Below are positions 47,072-57,363 of a stretch of DNA of 64,000 nt, piece by piece. The stretch comes from Sorghum bicolor (Eukaryota > Streptophyta > Magnoliopsida > Poales > Poaceae). Each line of letters opens with the position of its first letter. Positions within the stretch are counted from its first letter, which is position 1. The DNA lies in NCBI RefSeq assembly GCF_000003195.3, contig NC_012873.2, positions 16,419,202 through 16,483,201 on the forward strand, given 5' to 3'. The notes beneath the pieces were generated by a model. That model was not told the DNA's origin. It worked only from the letters and a program-made list of their open reading frames with translations, and searched no databases. Position numbers and translations under genes: made by a program.

Positions 47072-48594
47072 GTGAGGGCTCCAGCAGGACAGTGGGCGAT
47101 CTGACTCGCCCAGCTAGGATTCCGGACTTTGTGATGAGGAAGACACTTCTCCCCAGGACAGGCTACAGAGATGGGTTCACTAGGATTCAGCAGTGGCTCA
47201 TAGCTCACCTCATTGCTCAGAGGCCATTTGACTTGTGGGATTTGATAGTGTCAGAGATTGAGGACACTACAGCAAAGGGCTTCAGGGGTCGTCGTTAGTT
47301 GCCATACGCAAACTGGGTCAATTTACTTATTCTCCGTGCTAGGCCTGAGCCCCTTCCAGCTCACCTTCAGAGAGAGCTGACAGATGCAGATACTGTGTTC
47401 CCCCACTACGACCCCCGTCAGATGTTGAGAGCGCATCATGATCTCCGAGCCCCACCTCCTCCTCCAGCTCCACGTGGCCAGGTGCCACCACTTTCACCTA
47501 GGGCTACCCGCAGTTCAGGGGTAGTCCCAGAGACAGAGGAGGAGCAGGATATTGCTATTGGGGCAGTTGGAGACGCTGAGGCCGAGGAGGAGTTCGACTT
47601 TGCTTCCGACAGTTCAGACGATGATTATCATCTTCTAGTGCCAGATCTTCCTCTGAGGTAGCACGACCACGAGGCAGATGGCTCTTCCAGTGCCACAGAC
47701 CCAGCTCTGTTAGCTATTCTTGAGGAGATGAGGGCAGATCAACGTAGAGCAGCTTTGGAGCAGGCTAGGAGGGACAGGGACCAGGCTGCCATCAATGCAG
47801 CCATGCAGGCCAGGCAGGATGAGCTTCAGAGACAGCTCCTGACCTTCCAGGAGCAGCAGCTAGCGTTCCAAGCCCAGCAGACTGCCATGATGGCTGCTCT
47901 TATGGCTGCACCGGGGATTCAGCTACCGCAGATTCAGCTTCCAAACACCTCATCAGTCAGGCCCCCGACTCCAGTATCTCAACCGAGCCAGTTTCAGAGT
48001 CAGTCTCAGCCGCCGCTTCAGCTCCCTGCTCAGAGTCAGCCGTTCTCGACTCCTCAGCACCAGGTTTCTTAGGGTGCTATCTCTTCTGGCTTTGACCAGG
48101 TGCCTCAGTTTACCCTGCTACACTCTGGATTCACTCCTCAGTCAACTTCATCATCATAGCTTGTGTTGGATTCGTCAGTAGGACAGCACATTAGCTTCTT
48201 GTATAGTGCTTTGACTGGTGACCCGACGCCTTCACCTCTGCAGGCTCCTGCAGCTTTTATGCTCCCAGTCACCACTACTGAGCGCCTGTCATCGTCAGTG
48301 GCTTCGTCTGAGCAGCTTGCACCTTCTTCTACAGTGCCAAAGACGTCAGCCACAGCTACAGAGTCTGTGTCAGCCTTTTTAGCAGGACTTGAGCATCCAG
48401 CGTAGCCAGTGACAGCTACAGAGCCCACAGAGCAGACTCGGACCGCTTCTCTAGCTCTAGCAGTTTCCGAGGGTCACTCTACTTCCTCTGAGTCGACGGC
48501 CGATGGATCAGATGATGCAGCTCAGTTTCAGGCCGTGCCGAGGGACTCCACTGCTCCACCTCCACCTCCTTCGTCTTAGGTTTTTGGCGATTAA
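47072..48594 (+). pseudogene. SIRE-B extra frame, segment 3
   Basis: The frame resumes in phase after Gypsy-2 as GSSRTVGDLTRPARIPDFVM, then GFTRIQQWLIAHLIAQRPF and LPYANWVNLLILRARPEPLP, completing the helical domain. The C-terminal half is Pro-rich, acidic, then Gln-rich with a likely coiled coil (RRAALEQARRDRDQAAINAA) and a long Ser/Thr/Pro/Gln tail. TAG codons interrupt it at 47296, 47659, 48070, 48157, 48403 and 48577. The first TAA is at 48592 and is the probable true end. No TGA or TAA occurs before it. Intact, the whole frame would encode a protein of roughly 870 residues. Function unknown. Confidence 0.75.
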
Positions 48595-49060
48595 TGCCAA
48601 AGGGGGAGAGAGTTGAGAGTATGATAGTTAGGGGGAGCTAGAGCTAGTGAAGGTTTGATATTTTGTGTGCTACCTCATGCATCATGTTTACTTTATGCAT
48701 ATTTGTGTGAGATACTCTTTAGCTTGCATCATGTTTACTTTATGCATATTTGTGTGAGATACTCTTTAGCTTTGTGAGATACTTTTGGTTGTGAGACATG
48801 ACTTATGCTTATTTGTGATATCTTTTTGTCATGTGGTTGGCTCATATTCCTTTGCTTCCGCATTTTTACTCCGTTGTTCTATGAGCCATATGTTATTATA
48901 TACTGTTGTATACATCTCACATATTTGGATGCAGGATGATAGACTTGGTTGATACAAGCATGCCTAATCCCTTTGTGTTCTTATTGCCTCATGCTTATAG
49001 AAACCAAGTCATTTGAAAACCTCATTTCCTTCATACTCGAGGTTATTGTCATCAATCACC
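48595..49060 (+). other. SIRE-B 3' non-coding region
   Basis: T-rich stretch between the extra frame and the purine tract, with two short purine runs (AAAGGGGGAGAG near 48599, TAGGGGGAGC near 48629) and a 47-bp tandem repeat. No frame. Confidence 0.65.
48678..48771 (+). repeat. 47-bp direct tandem repeat, two copies
   Basis: The unit starting TGCATCATGTTTACTT at 48678 is repeated without change from 48725. Confidence 0.88.
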
Positions 49061-49074
49061 AAAAAGGGGGAGAT
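49061..49074 (+). other. SIRE-B polypurine tract
   Basis: AAAAAGGGGGAGAT abuts the 3' LTR at 49075. It resembles the SIRE-A tract at 2969-2984. Confidence 0.88.
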
Positions 49075-50623
49075 TGAAAGAGCATCTAGGCCCCTAATGA
49101 TTTCGGTGATTAATGACAATGTTGATTACTGTGACTAACGTGTGTTTTGCAGAGGCAAAGTCATTAGTGTTAGGTCATGGTAATAGGTACTCGATGAACA
49201 GGGACGTACATGCCTACTTAATAGTGGAAATTGTTTCAGTTTTCAAAGGATGGATGGACATCGTCAAGACTAGACTAGGTCTAAGTGCCATATGGTGAAG
49301 AAGGGCACTTAGAGTAGTTTAGGACCTTGTTTTTCCTTTGACCATACTATTAAGAGGGGCTTTGATCTAGTAGCTTGACTTAGGCAAGGCTTTAGTTTAG
49401 GTGTGGTGCACACTTGGTAAACCTAGCACTAGGAAGCTCAGAGATAGTCCTTAGATCGAGAGGAACAAACTTCGTTTTGGAACGGTCGTGTTTCGAAGAA
49501 GTTTGGGTGCCTAAGTTGGCACCGGACGCTGCACCGGACGCTCTGTGAGTGCATCCGGTGAGGTCGTTTGCAGTCAGAGTGACTGAGTGCCTAGGGTTAG
49601 GCACCGGACGCACCGGGTAGCGTCCGGTCCTAAACCCAGGGAGGTCCAAAACGTGACCGAGGTCACCGGACGCTAGCACCGGACTCGCCGGGTAGCGTCT
49701 AGTCCTAAACTCAGGGAGGATGTAAAGTTCCTCCGAGCACCGGACGGTGTCACCGAACGCTAGGATGTAGCGTCCGGTGCTCTATTAGACAGAGTACAGT
49801 TAGTCGTTATGAGGTCACCAGACGCTCGGTGCTGAGCGTCCGGTGCAACATAACCAGCGTCCGGTGACCCCATTTTCAATGCAAAATGGTTGGCTGACCC
49901 TTGGACTTTGTAGGGTGTATTTATACTCCTTCATCTCGTCCATGGGAGGTCTCTTGCCCATTTGAATAGTTGAGAAACACTTTGTGGAGCAAGAGAGAAG
50001 CAAGAGCCTAGAGAGGATTGAGATTTGAGAGATTTCTTGTGAGAATCCTTCTCTAGTGAAATTCCAAGAGTCAAGTGTGCACCCACCACTCTCTAGTACC
50101 TTGTTTGGGTCAAGTGAGAGTTCTTTGCTTGTTACTCTTGGTGATCGCCATCACCTAGATGGTTCAGTGGTGATTGGAGGCACGAAGACCGCCTGGAGTT
50201 CTTGTGGGTGGCTCGTGTCAAGCTTGTGAGCGGTTTTGGGCGATTCACCACGACGGAGTGTCGAAGAATCAGCCCGTAGAGAGCACTTGGTCCTTGCACG
50301 GACCAAGGGGGAGCAAGACCCTTGTGCGGGTGCTCCAACGAGGACTAGTGGAGAGTGGCGACTCTCCGATACCTCTGCAAAACATCGCCGAGCATTTGCT
50401 CCCACTAATCCTTTACTTTCTAGCATTTACTTTGTGCAACTACTTTGTATTTTTACATTCCTAGAATTGCCATGCTAAAATAGGATTGGAAATAGGTTGC
50501 AAAACTTTTATCCGGTAGCTCTCTAGTCACACTAGGCACAAGGGGTTGAATTGGAGCTTATAGGTTGCTTAAATTTTTAGAGAAGCCCAATTTACCCCCC
50601 TCTTGGGCATCTTGATCCTTTCA
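49075..50623 (+). repeat. SIRE-B 3' LTR
   Basis: 1549 bp, partner of 20188-21728. It contains the CCGGACGC arm cluster at about 49515-49865. Confidence 0.93.
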
Positions 50624-50813
50624 GCTTGTTTGCTTTATCTTGGTTGGTGAGATTTGTGGGATTAAGAATCACAAAATCACTCTCGGTCACATCCCACACT
50701 TGATCATTGATTGAACCGAAATACATCATCATTTTTCTCTTCCAATAATTATAGCATGTACCATCAAAGAACGGTGGTTTGCCCCTCACATGGTTGAACA
50801 CAATTTGAGCCAT
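50624..50813 (-). pseudogene. SIRE-A gag, N-terminal part
   Basis: ATG at 50813 lies 47 bp after the primer-binding site. The frame gives MAQIVFNHVRGKPPFFDG and YNYWKRKMMMYFGSINDQVW, the start of a UBN2-type gag, and stops where SIRE-B is inserted. It continues in phase at 20187. Confidence 0.88.
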
Positions 50814-50860
50814 CTTTTGACACCAAAGGTTGTTAAGCCTTGATTAAATGGTGACCACGA

Positions 50861-50871
50861 CTCTGATACCA
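50861..50871 (-). other. SIRE-A primer-binding site
   Basis: Minus strand TGGTATCAGAG, complementary to initiator tRNA-Met, 2 bp from the 5' LTR. Confidence 0.88.
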
Positions 50872-50873
50872 CT

Positions 50874-53364
50874 TGAAAGGTCCTAATATGGCTAGAGGGG
50901 GGTGAATAGCCTATTTAAAAAATCTACAAAGCACTAGAGCAAAGTATTAATATAACAAAAGGCGTAAAGCAATTTTGCTCTAGCTCTACAAGAGTTGCAA
51001 GCCACCTATCCAATAATTCTAGTTGTTATGATCACTAGACACAAGCAATGGCTATGTCACTACTTTCTACAACTAATTACAACTAGCTAAAACTAGGTAC
51101 CGCTAGTTACAACTAGTTTGCAAGAAAGTAAAGAGATGAGTGATAATTATACCGACGTGTAGAGGATGAACCAATCACAATGTGTATCAATAGATTCATC
51201 GGGAGAATACCAATCACAATATTGACACCAATATTTTTCTCCCGAGGTTCACGTGCTTGCCGACACGCTAATCCCCGTTGTGTCGACCAACACTTGGTGG
51301 TTCGATGGCTAATAGGTGTTTCACAAACCTATCCCAACAAATGGGCACCACAAGAACCTACCAACAAGTGAGGTAGCTCAATGACATGAGCAATCCACTA
51401 GAGTGGCTTTTGGCACTCCACCGGAGAATAAACCCAAGAACCCCTCACAAATATCACCTTGATTGGGGGTGGACATAATCACCAAATCCCCTCACCAATC
51501 AATAAATCCACAACCATCTAGGGGACGGCAATCACCAAGAGTAATAAGAAATCCATAATCACAATAATCACCCAGTGTCACAAGAATATGAAGTTTCAAA
51601 TGCACCTAGGGTTTCCCTCAATCCTCTCTCAGATGAGCACCAAGCTATGAGACTGAGAGGAGAGAGAGGAGATGCTCACGAGCTCACTGGATCAATCACG
51701 CAGGCCTCTCAAAAATTTCTCGTAGGATTAGCACTTGGGAGAGATGGGAGAGGAGAGCTCGAGTTCTCTGTTCTCTGGAAAGAAAAGAAGTAAAGCATTC
51801 TATTCTGTATTCGCGAGAGCCAGAGTAAGAGGAAGAGGAGCGCTCGGCCTAAATTACTTGGCCAGCCAGCTCTCCTAACGGGCAACTACAGTACCGTTTG
51901 CCACAACGGACAGCAGCACATGCATTGAGTAGCTCTTTGTATTCTCTCAGCAATGAGCCCCGTCAAATAAATGAGCAAGTGGCAAAGAGCTGCAACCTCC
52001 AGCAGTCCACGCGCATGCACGCCTGCCACTCTCCATTCTGAATGGGATGAGCTGTACCACAAAATAATTAAGTACCTCCTTGTACTTGAGTGGACCCATG
52101 CTATGAATAGCAAAGGTCCATGGCTGCCCCCTTTTCTCAAAGTGTGTTCACATATGCATGCAACCATGCAAAACACCTTTCTCTTTCTCTCTCTCATTTA
52201 ATGTGGCAAGAGCTCCACAACATGCAACGCATACAAGCATCGCCCGTGTCTTTTTCTTCTTACGCACGAGACAGACAGCAAGCAGCAACTGTTTCTAACT
52301 TTCTTTCACCTGCCTGCTGTTGGACTGCACACTGGATTTAACTAGTTGCGACGGCTTCCACAGTCCTGCAATCACATTCATTCGCTTGCTGTTGAGCTGT
52401 GCACTGAATTTAATTGGTTCCAACTAGTCACAACTACTTCCAGCTTCTTGGAAAGGCTTTCACTTGCTTGCTGTTAAGCTGTGCACTAGTTTTAGCTGGT
52501 TCCAACTGCTTCCAACTTGTTTCAGCTACTTACAAAAATTTTTCAGCTTGTTTCAGCAGCTTGCAGTTCTTTTGCGTCTGGACAGCAGTTCACTTCTGTA
52601 AATTTTCAGCACCTTTTTAAGTAGCTAATTTCACCAAAATATTCCAAAAAAATTGGACATTTAAATTAGCTTTTCACAAATATTTTTAGGCTTTCTCATG
52701 CAGCTCACCACGTCACTAAGCGCTAGATATATGCACATAAGATTCATATTTAGTGGCACTAGATAACCATTGCAATTAAACATTTCTCCTTTTTATAGTA
52801 CGGTTATCTATCCTAAATCCACTCACACTCTCTAGGTGTCTTGAGTGGCAAAACAAAATGACCCTATTAAAAATACCTTTGTCTTGAGCCCATTTTATTT
52901 TTCTCTTTCTTATTTTCTAAGTTGGAGCACTTGAATATCATCTTTTGGTCACCTCCATCACCATGACCATTATCTAGCTCCATCACTTGGTGTATACTAG
53001 GGATGAAAACGGATCGGATACGAACGAATATCATTGATATTATATTTGTTTTCATATTTCTAGTCGAATTCGGATTCGAATTCGGATAATGTCAATCATG
53101 TCGGATAAGATATGATTGGATGTCGACATCATAAATATGCGATTTAAGTATTCGGATACGGATACGGTATCGGATGTTGAATATTCGGACTCGGATACGG
53201 ACAGATCTAAACCCCTCTAAACGAATTCGGTCTCGAATACGATCGGAAAATATCCGTACCGTTTTCATCCCTAGTGTATACCAACCTATCTTTATATTTT
53301 ACACATGACAAAGGTTAGTACACATAGGTTTCATCAATTATCCAAAACCAAACTAGGGCTTTCA
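50874..53364 (-). repeat. SIRE-A 5' LTR
   Basis: 2491 bp, longer than its partner at 765-2968 because of the 276-bp MITE at 52998-53273 and its 8-bp duplication. Without these it is 2207 bp, against 2204. Confidence 0.92.
52998..53273. mobile_element. hAT-type MITE in the SIRE-A 5' LTR
   Basis: The 276-bp element has inverted ends TAGGGATGAAAACGG and CCGTTTTCATCCCTA and an 8-bp duplication GTGTATAC at 52990-52997 and 53274-53281. An 8-bp duplication is typical of hAT transposons. The interior repeats CGGATACGG-like words in both orientations and has no coding capacity. The partner LTR at 2881 has the empty site. Confidence 0.9.
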
Positions 53365-53369
53365 ATCTT

Positions 53370-54095
53370 GCGCTCGATGCCCCAAGAGATGTGGCAGTTG
53401 CTTGGAGCGAAGAAGACCGTCAAGGAGGCGTGGGAGGCGGTGAAGAGCATGCGCATTGGTGCTGAACATGTGACGCACAGCGCCTGTTGAAAGAATTTGA
53501 GAACATCAAATTCAAAGATTCAGAGACGGCTGATGAATTTGCTTTGCGGATTGGTGGCTTGGCTGTAGATCTGCGCACGTCGGGAGAGTCGATGGAAGAT
53601 TCGCGCATGGTGAAGAAGATGTTGCGAGTACTACCACAACGCTATGCCTAGATCGTGATCTCGATCGAGACCTTGCTCGACCTGAAAACCCTGACCATTG
53701 AGGAGCTCGTTGGCCGGCTCAATATGGCAGAAGACAGGCTCAGCCTGGAGACTATCATTGACAAGACACAGAAGCTCATGCTGTCGGAAGAAGATTGGGA
53801 GGCAAAGAATTGCTATAGGCTCATGTCTGACCCCTCTTTGTTAGCAGGGAGTGAGAAGAAGTGGTGGAAACCAAAGGGTGGTGGCAGTGGAGCACGCGGT
53901 GACTGCGGTGGCAAGAAGGAATACAGCCCCAAGTATACTTCGGAGGGAACCCCAAGGCGAAAAGGCCATTGCAGGAACTGTGGCACCTATGGCCACTGGA
54001 AGGAAGACTGCAAAAGACCGCCACGCAAGCAACGCAAGGAGGAATCCCATGTCACACAAGCAGAATAGGAGAATCCATCGTTGCTCCTTACAACC
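53370..54095 (+). pseudogene. Copia-1 gag, C-terminal part
   Basis: The frame continues from 764 as RSMPQEMWQLLGAKKTVKEA, then WEAVKSMRIGAEHV. A frameshift near 53470 leads on to DEFALRIGGLAVDLRTSGES. A TAG at 53649-53651 (CAG expected) is followed by the frame 53655-54068, which ends with the zinc knuckle CRNCGTYGHWKEDC and a basic tail. The UBN2-type gag forms particles and binds RNA. Confidence 0.85.
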
Positions 54096-54195
54096 ATGGA
54101 TGCCGTGTGTGTCAATCGGGCTCCGTTCGCAGTGGGGCATCAGGTACACCTGAATGAGAAGAAGGTGTATTCAGATGAACAAGATGAAGCCAAGG

Positions 54196-54560
54196 ACATC
54201 TAGGTCCTCGACACCGGAGCAAGCAATCATATGACGGCGAGGCGGGATGCACTCTTAGGGCTGGATGTATCGGTGCACGGCACGGTGCGGTTCGGCGACG
54301 TCTCGCTGGTGAACATTGAAGGGATCGGCTCCGTTGTGCTTCAGACCAAAAATCAGGGTCACAAGGTACTTACTGAGGTCTACTATATCCCTAAGTTGAG
54401 AAGCAATATTGTGAGTTTAGACCAGCTAAAAGAAGGAGGTTGCAAGGTTGTACTGGAAGATGGCTGGTGCAAGGTGTTCGACGTTGGGCGTTCATTGCTG
54501 GCACGTGCACCTCGAGTCATGAATCAGCTCTATCTGTTGGAGGTACACTTGGCTGCCCTG
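54196..54560 (+). pseudogene. Copia-1 aspartic protease
   Basis: The active site reads VLDTGASNHMTARRD, with the catalytic aspartate at 54210-54212 and the DTGAS form usual for copia. The codon just before it, 54201-54203, is TAG where Trp is expected. EVYYIPKLRSNIVSLDQLKE marks the end of the protease region. Confidence 0.85.
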
Positions 54561-55595
54561 GTCTGTCCGATGACGAAGACAGATGACAAAGCCTGGCTGT
54601 GGCATGGTCGGTATGGCCATCTCAACTTTCGAGCTCTTAGAGAACTCGGATCAAAGGGTATGGTGGAAGGACTACCACTGGTAGAAAGAGTTGAAGAGGT
54701 CTGTGATGGTTGTGCATTGAGCAAGCATCAGCAACACACTTTTCCTTAGGTGGCTAGTTATCAAGCCAAGTAGGCTCTCGACCTTGTGCACACCGATCTA
54801 TGTGGATAGATCAGACCCACAACGCGAGGAGGAAAGAATTACTTCTTGTTGGTAGTGGATGGCTACAGTCGTTACATGTGGGTGGAGCTCTTGTCATCAA
54901 AGGATGAGGCATTCAAGTGTTTTAAGTGGATCAAGGTGCTGGCAGAAACTGAATGAGGTCTGAAACTAAGAGCATTCCGCAGTGATCGTGGTGGCGAATT
55001 TAATTCACTAGAGTTCAGGAGTACTGTGATGAACTGGGGATAAAACACTTCACCACAATGCCATACTCACCCCAACAGAACGGGGTGGTAGAGAGAAGAA
55101 ATCGATCGGTGGTGGAGATGGCTAGGTGTTTGTTCAAAAGCAAAAGGCTACCGGCTGAATTTTGGGGTGAGGCGGTAACCACTGTAGTATATTTGCTTAA
55201 CCGTGCTCCCACCAAAAGTCTGCAAGGGCGTACACAACAAGAAGCCCAAAGTGTATCATCTTCGCACATTTGGTTGTGTTGTGCATGTCAAGAAGATTGG
55301 GCCAGGGATTAGCAAGCTTACTGACACATCAACAAAGATGGTGTTCATTGGTTATGAGACTGGCACAAAAGGCTATAGGGTTTATGATCCTATAGCTAAG
55401 AAGCTCCATATATCTCGTGATGTGATCTTCGAGGAACGACGAGCATGGGATTGGAAGGAGCAAACTCGAGCTGAAGCCGTGGATTCAGGTTTCGATGTGG
55501 AGTATTACTCTATTGTCGGACAGGAAACACCAAATTGTCCGATAACTGAAAACGCAGCTGTTACAGCTGAACCCGAGGAGCAGACTCCTGGTTAG
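54561..55595 (+). pseudogene. Copia-1 integrase
   Basis: The zinc region reads WLWHGRYGHLNFRALRELG and VCDGCALSKHQQH. Three TAG codons near 54746-54810 stand where Gln would be expected in the run leading to the first catalytic aspartate (LDLVHTDLCG). The second aspartate is in RAFRSDRGGEF and the glutamate in YSPQQNGVVERRN. A frameshift near 55015 and another near 55203 move to the frame that ends with the integrase tail (VFIGYETGTKGYRVYDP). DDE residues are present but the protein is broken. Confidence 0.87.
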
Positions 55596-55718
55596 GCAGA
55601 CTAGAGTATCAACACTGGTTCACAGCAAGAGTTAAATCCATCTACACCACAGCATGAGGGCCATGCTCAAGTGGAATTTGCAACACCATGATCTGGGGAG
55701 TCATATGATTCAGAAGGG

Positions 55719-56705
55719 GTGCCACAAAGGTTCAGGACCCTTGACAATATTTTTAATACTACAGAGGTGTTAAATGACTTTGAATACAGTGGTGTGTGCT
55801 ACCTTGCAGCAGAAGAGCCAAGAAGTGTAGATGAGGCACTAGGTGAACAGTGTTGGAGGGAAGCAATGTTATCTGAAATGGAGTCAATTGAGGCAAACAA
55901 AACATGGTCTCTGTCTGAGCTACCTGCAGGTCATAAAGCAATTGGGCTTAAATGGGTCTTCAAGGTCAAGAAAGATCCTCAAGGTAAGATCATTAAGCAC
56001 AAAGCTCGACCGGTTGCTAAAGGATATGCTCAGTGTGAGGGGGTGGACTTTGAAGAGGTCTATGCTCCTGTTGCCAGAATAGAAACAGTAAGACTCATGA
56101 TAGCATTGGCAGTTCAGAAGGGTTGGAAGATACATCACATGGATGTTAAATCGGCTTTTCTCAATGGTGATCTGGTAGAGGAGGTTTATGTCCAACAACC
56201 TCCTGGTTTTATTGCCAAACGGAGCAGTGGTAAAGTACTCAAGCTGGAGAAGGCTTTGTATGGACTTCGTCACGCTCCGAGAGCATGGAATTCAAGATTG
56301 GACATGGAATTGCTCAAGCTTGGTTTTGAGAGGAATCCATTAGAACATGCAGTCTATAGAAGGTCTCACAGTGATGGATATCTTCTGGTAGGTGTGTATG
56401 TAGATGATTTAATCATCACTGGTCCAAGTCTTGCAGATATTGAAGCTTTCAAGAGGGAGATGCAGAGAAGTTTCAGCATGAGTGACTTGGGACTGTTGAG
56501 TTATTATCTTGGGATCCAAGTGACACAGAAGGAGGGGATGATAACACTTTCTCAGAGCTCATACACAAGAAAAATCCTGGAGACAGCAGGCATGAAGGGA
56601 TGCAATCCTTGTCATGTACCCATGGAGAACAGGTTGAGGCTGATAAGAATGACAAGTCTCCTACAGTCGACAAGACTAAATACTGAAGTGTCATTGGAAG
56701 CTTAA
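55719..56705 (+). pseudogene. Copia-1 reverse transcriptase
   Basis: The frame is open for 328 codons from an internal Met. Motifs in order are [34 protein letters not shown] (first catalytic aspartate), LYGLRHAPRAWN and VYVDDLIITGPS (active-site YVDD). The conserved Lys of ARLVAKG is kept but the residue before it is changed (ARPVAKG). A frameshift near 56640 and a TGA where CGA is expected break the link to RNase H. Confidence 0.9.
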
Positions 56706-57325
56706 GATATTTGGTAAATACCAGACTAGATATTGCTTATTCGGTGGGAATTGTTAGCAGATACATGGAGGATCCAAGAGGGAGTCATTGGGCAGAAGTC
56801 AAGCAGATTTTAAGGTACTTAGCGGGTACTATGAATTATGGCTGCGTATACAAGAAGCTGGGCATGTCTGAAACAAAAATTACTGGCTATAGTGACAGTG
56901 ATCTAGCTGGTGATATTGGTGACAGAAAAAGTACAAGTGGTTCAGTGTTCTTGTTGGGATCAAGCCTGGTGACTTTATGTTCTTAGAAGCAAAGAGTAGT
57001 GGCCTTATCATCTTGTGAGGCAGAATATATTGCTAGTGCAAATGCAGCCTGTCAAGGCATTTCACTGAGTAGGCTTCTGGGTGGATTGCTCGGAGTTCAG
57101 ACACCGAAAGTGAAGCTCTTGGTGGACAATAAATCAGCAATCGTGCTGAGCAAAAATCCAGTTCATCATGACAGGAGCAAGCATATTGACACACGATATC
57201 ACTTTATACGTGATTGTGTCGAGAAAGGAGAAGTCGAGATAGATCATGTGGGAACAACAGATCAATTGGCGGACATATTGACTAAGGCTCTTGGGAGAGT
57301 CAGATTTACAGAGCTACGGCAGTAG
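56680..57325 (+). pseudogene. Copia-1 RNase H and pol end
   Basis: Reads SVIGSLRYLVNTRLDIAYSV, GYSDSDLAGDIGDRKSTSGS, a TAG at 56984-56986, then [36 protein letters not shown] and [16 protein letters not shown], ending at TAG 57323-57325. These are the normal copia RNase H motifs, interrupted by one stop. Confidence 0.9.
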
Positions 57326-57348
57326 TTGGGGGTGATCCAGGTGCAGCA

Positions 57349-57363
57349 GGATTAGGGGGTGAT
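57349..57363 (+). other. Copia-1 polypurine tract
   Basis: GGATTAGGGGGTGAT abuts the 3' LTR. Confidence 0.85.

Larger units (their letters stand above)
20188..50623 (+). mobile_element. SIRE-B, large SIRE-type copia element with an extra GC-rich frame
   Basis: LTRs at 20188-21728 and 49075-50623 (1541 and 1549 bp) begin TGAAAGAGCATC and end TGATCCTTTCA. The duplication GCTTG is perfect at 20183-20187 and 50624-50628. Primer-binding site, gag with two zinc knuckles, protease, integrase, polymerase and RNase H follow in order to 27392. Then comes a non-coding stretch, a leader with a possible intron, and an extra frame (28834-48594) that two gypsy insertions divide. Without these the element is about 13.3 kb. 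The extra frame sits where SIRE elements may carry an envelope-like frame. Many stops make it inactive. Confidence 0.92.
765..53364 (-). mobile_element. SIRE-A, Ty1/copia SIRE-type element, host of further insertions
   Basis: This element reads on the minus strand. Its 5' LTR is at 50874-53364, its primer-binding site at 50861-50871, gag at 50813-50624 then 20187-17586, protease near 17540, integrase at 17387-16418, reverse transcriptase at 15672-15407 then 5124-4700, RNase H to 4069, a purine tract at 2969-2984 and a 3' LTR at 765-2968. The flanking duplication is ATCCT on the left and ATCTT on the right, one C-to-T change. Four later insertions divide it; without them it is about 10.9 kb. 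The long LTR, two-zinc-knuckle gag and Opie/Ji-like RNase H wording are typical of the SIRE/Maximus lineage. Multiple stops make it inactive. Confidence 0.92.

Noticed and set aside
48678..48771. Possible start of a satellite or CRISPR-like array
   Set aside because: Only two 47-bp units in direct tandem with no spacers.
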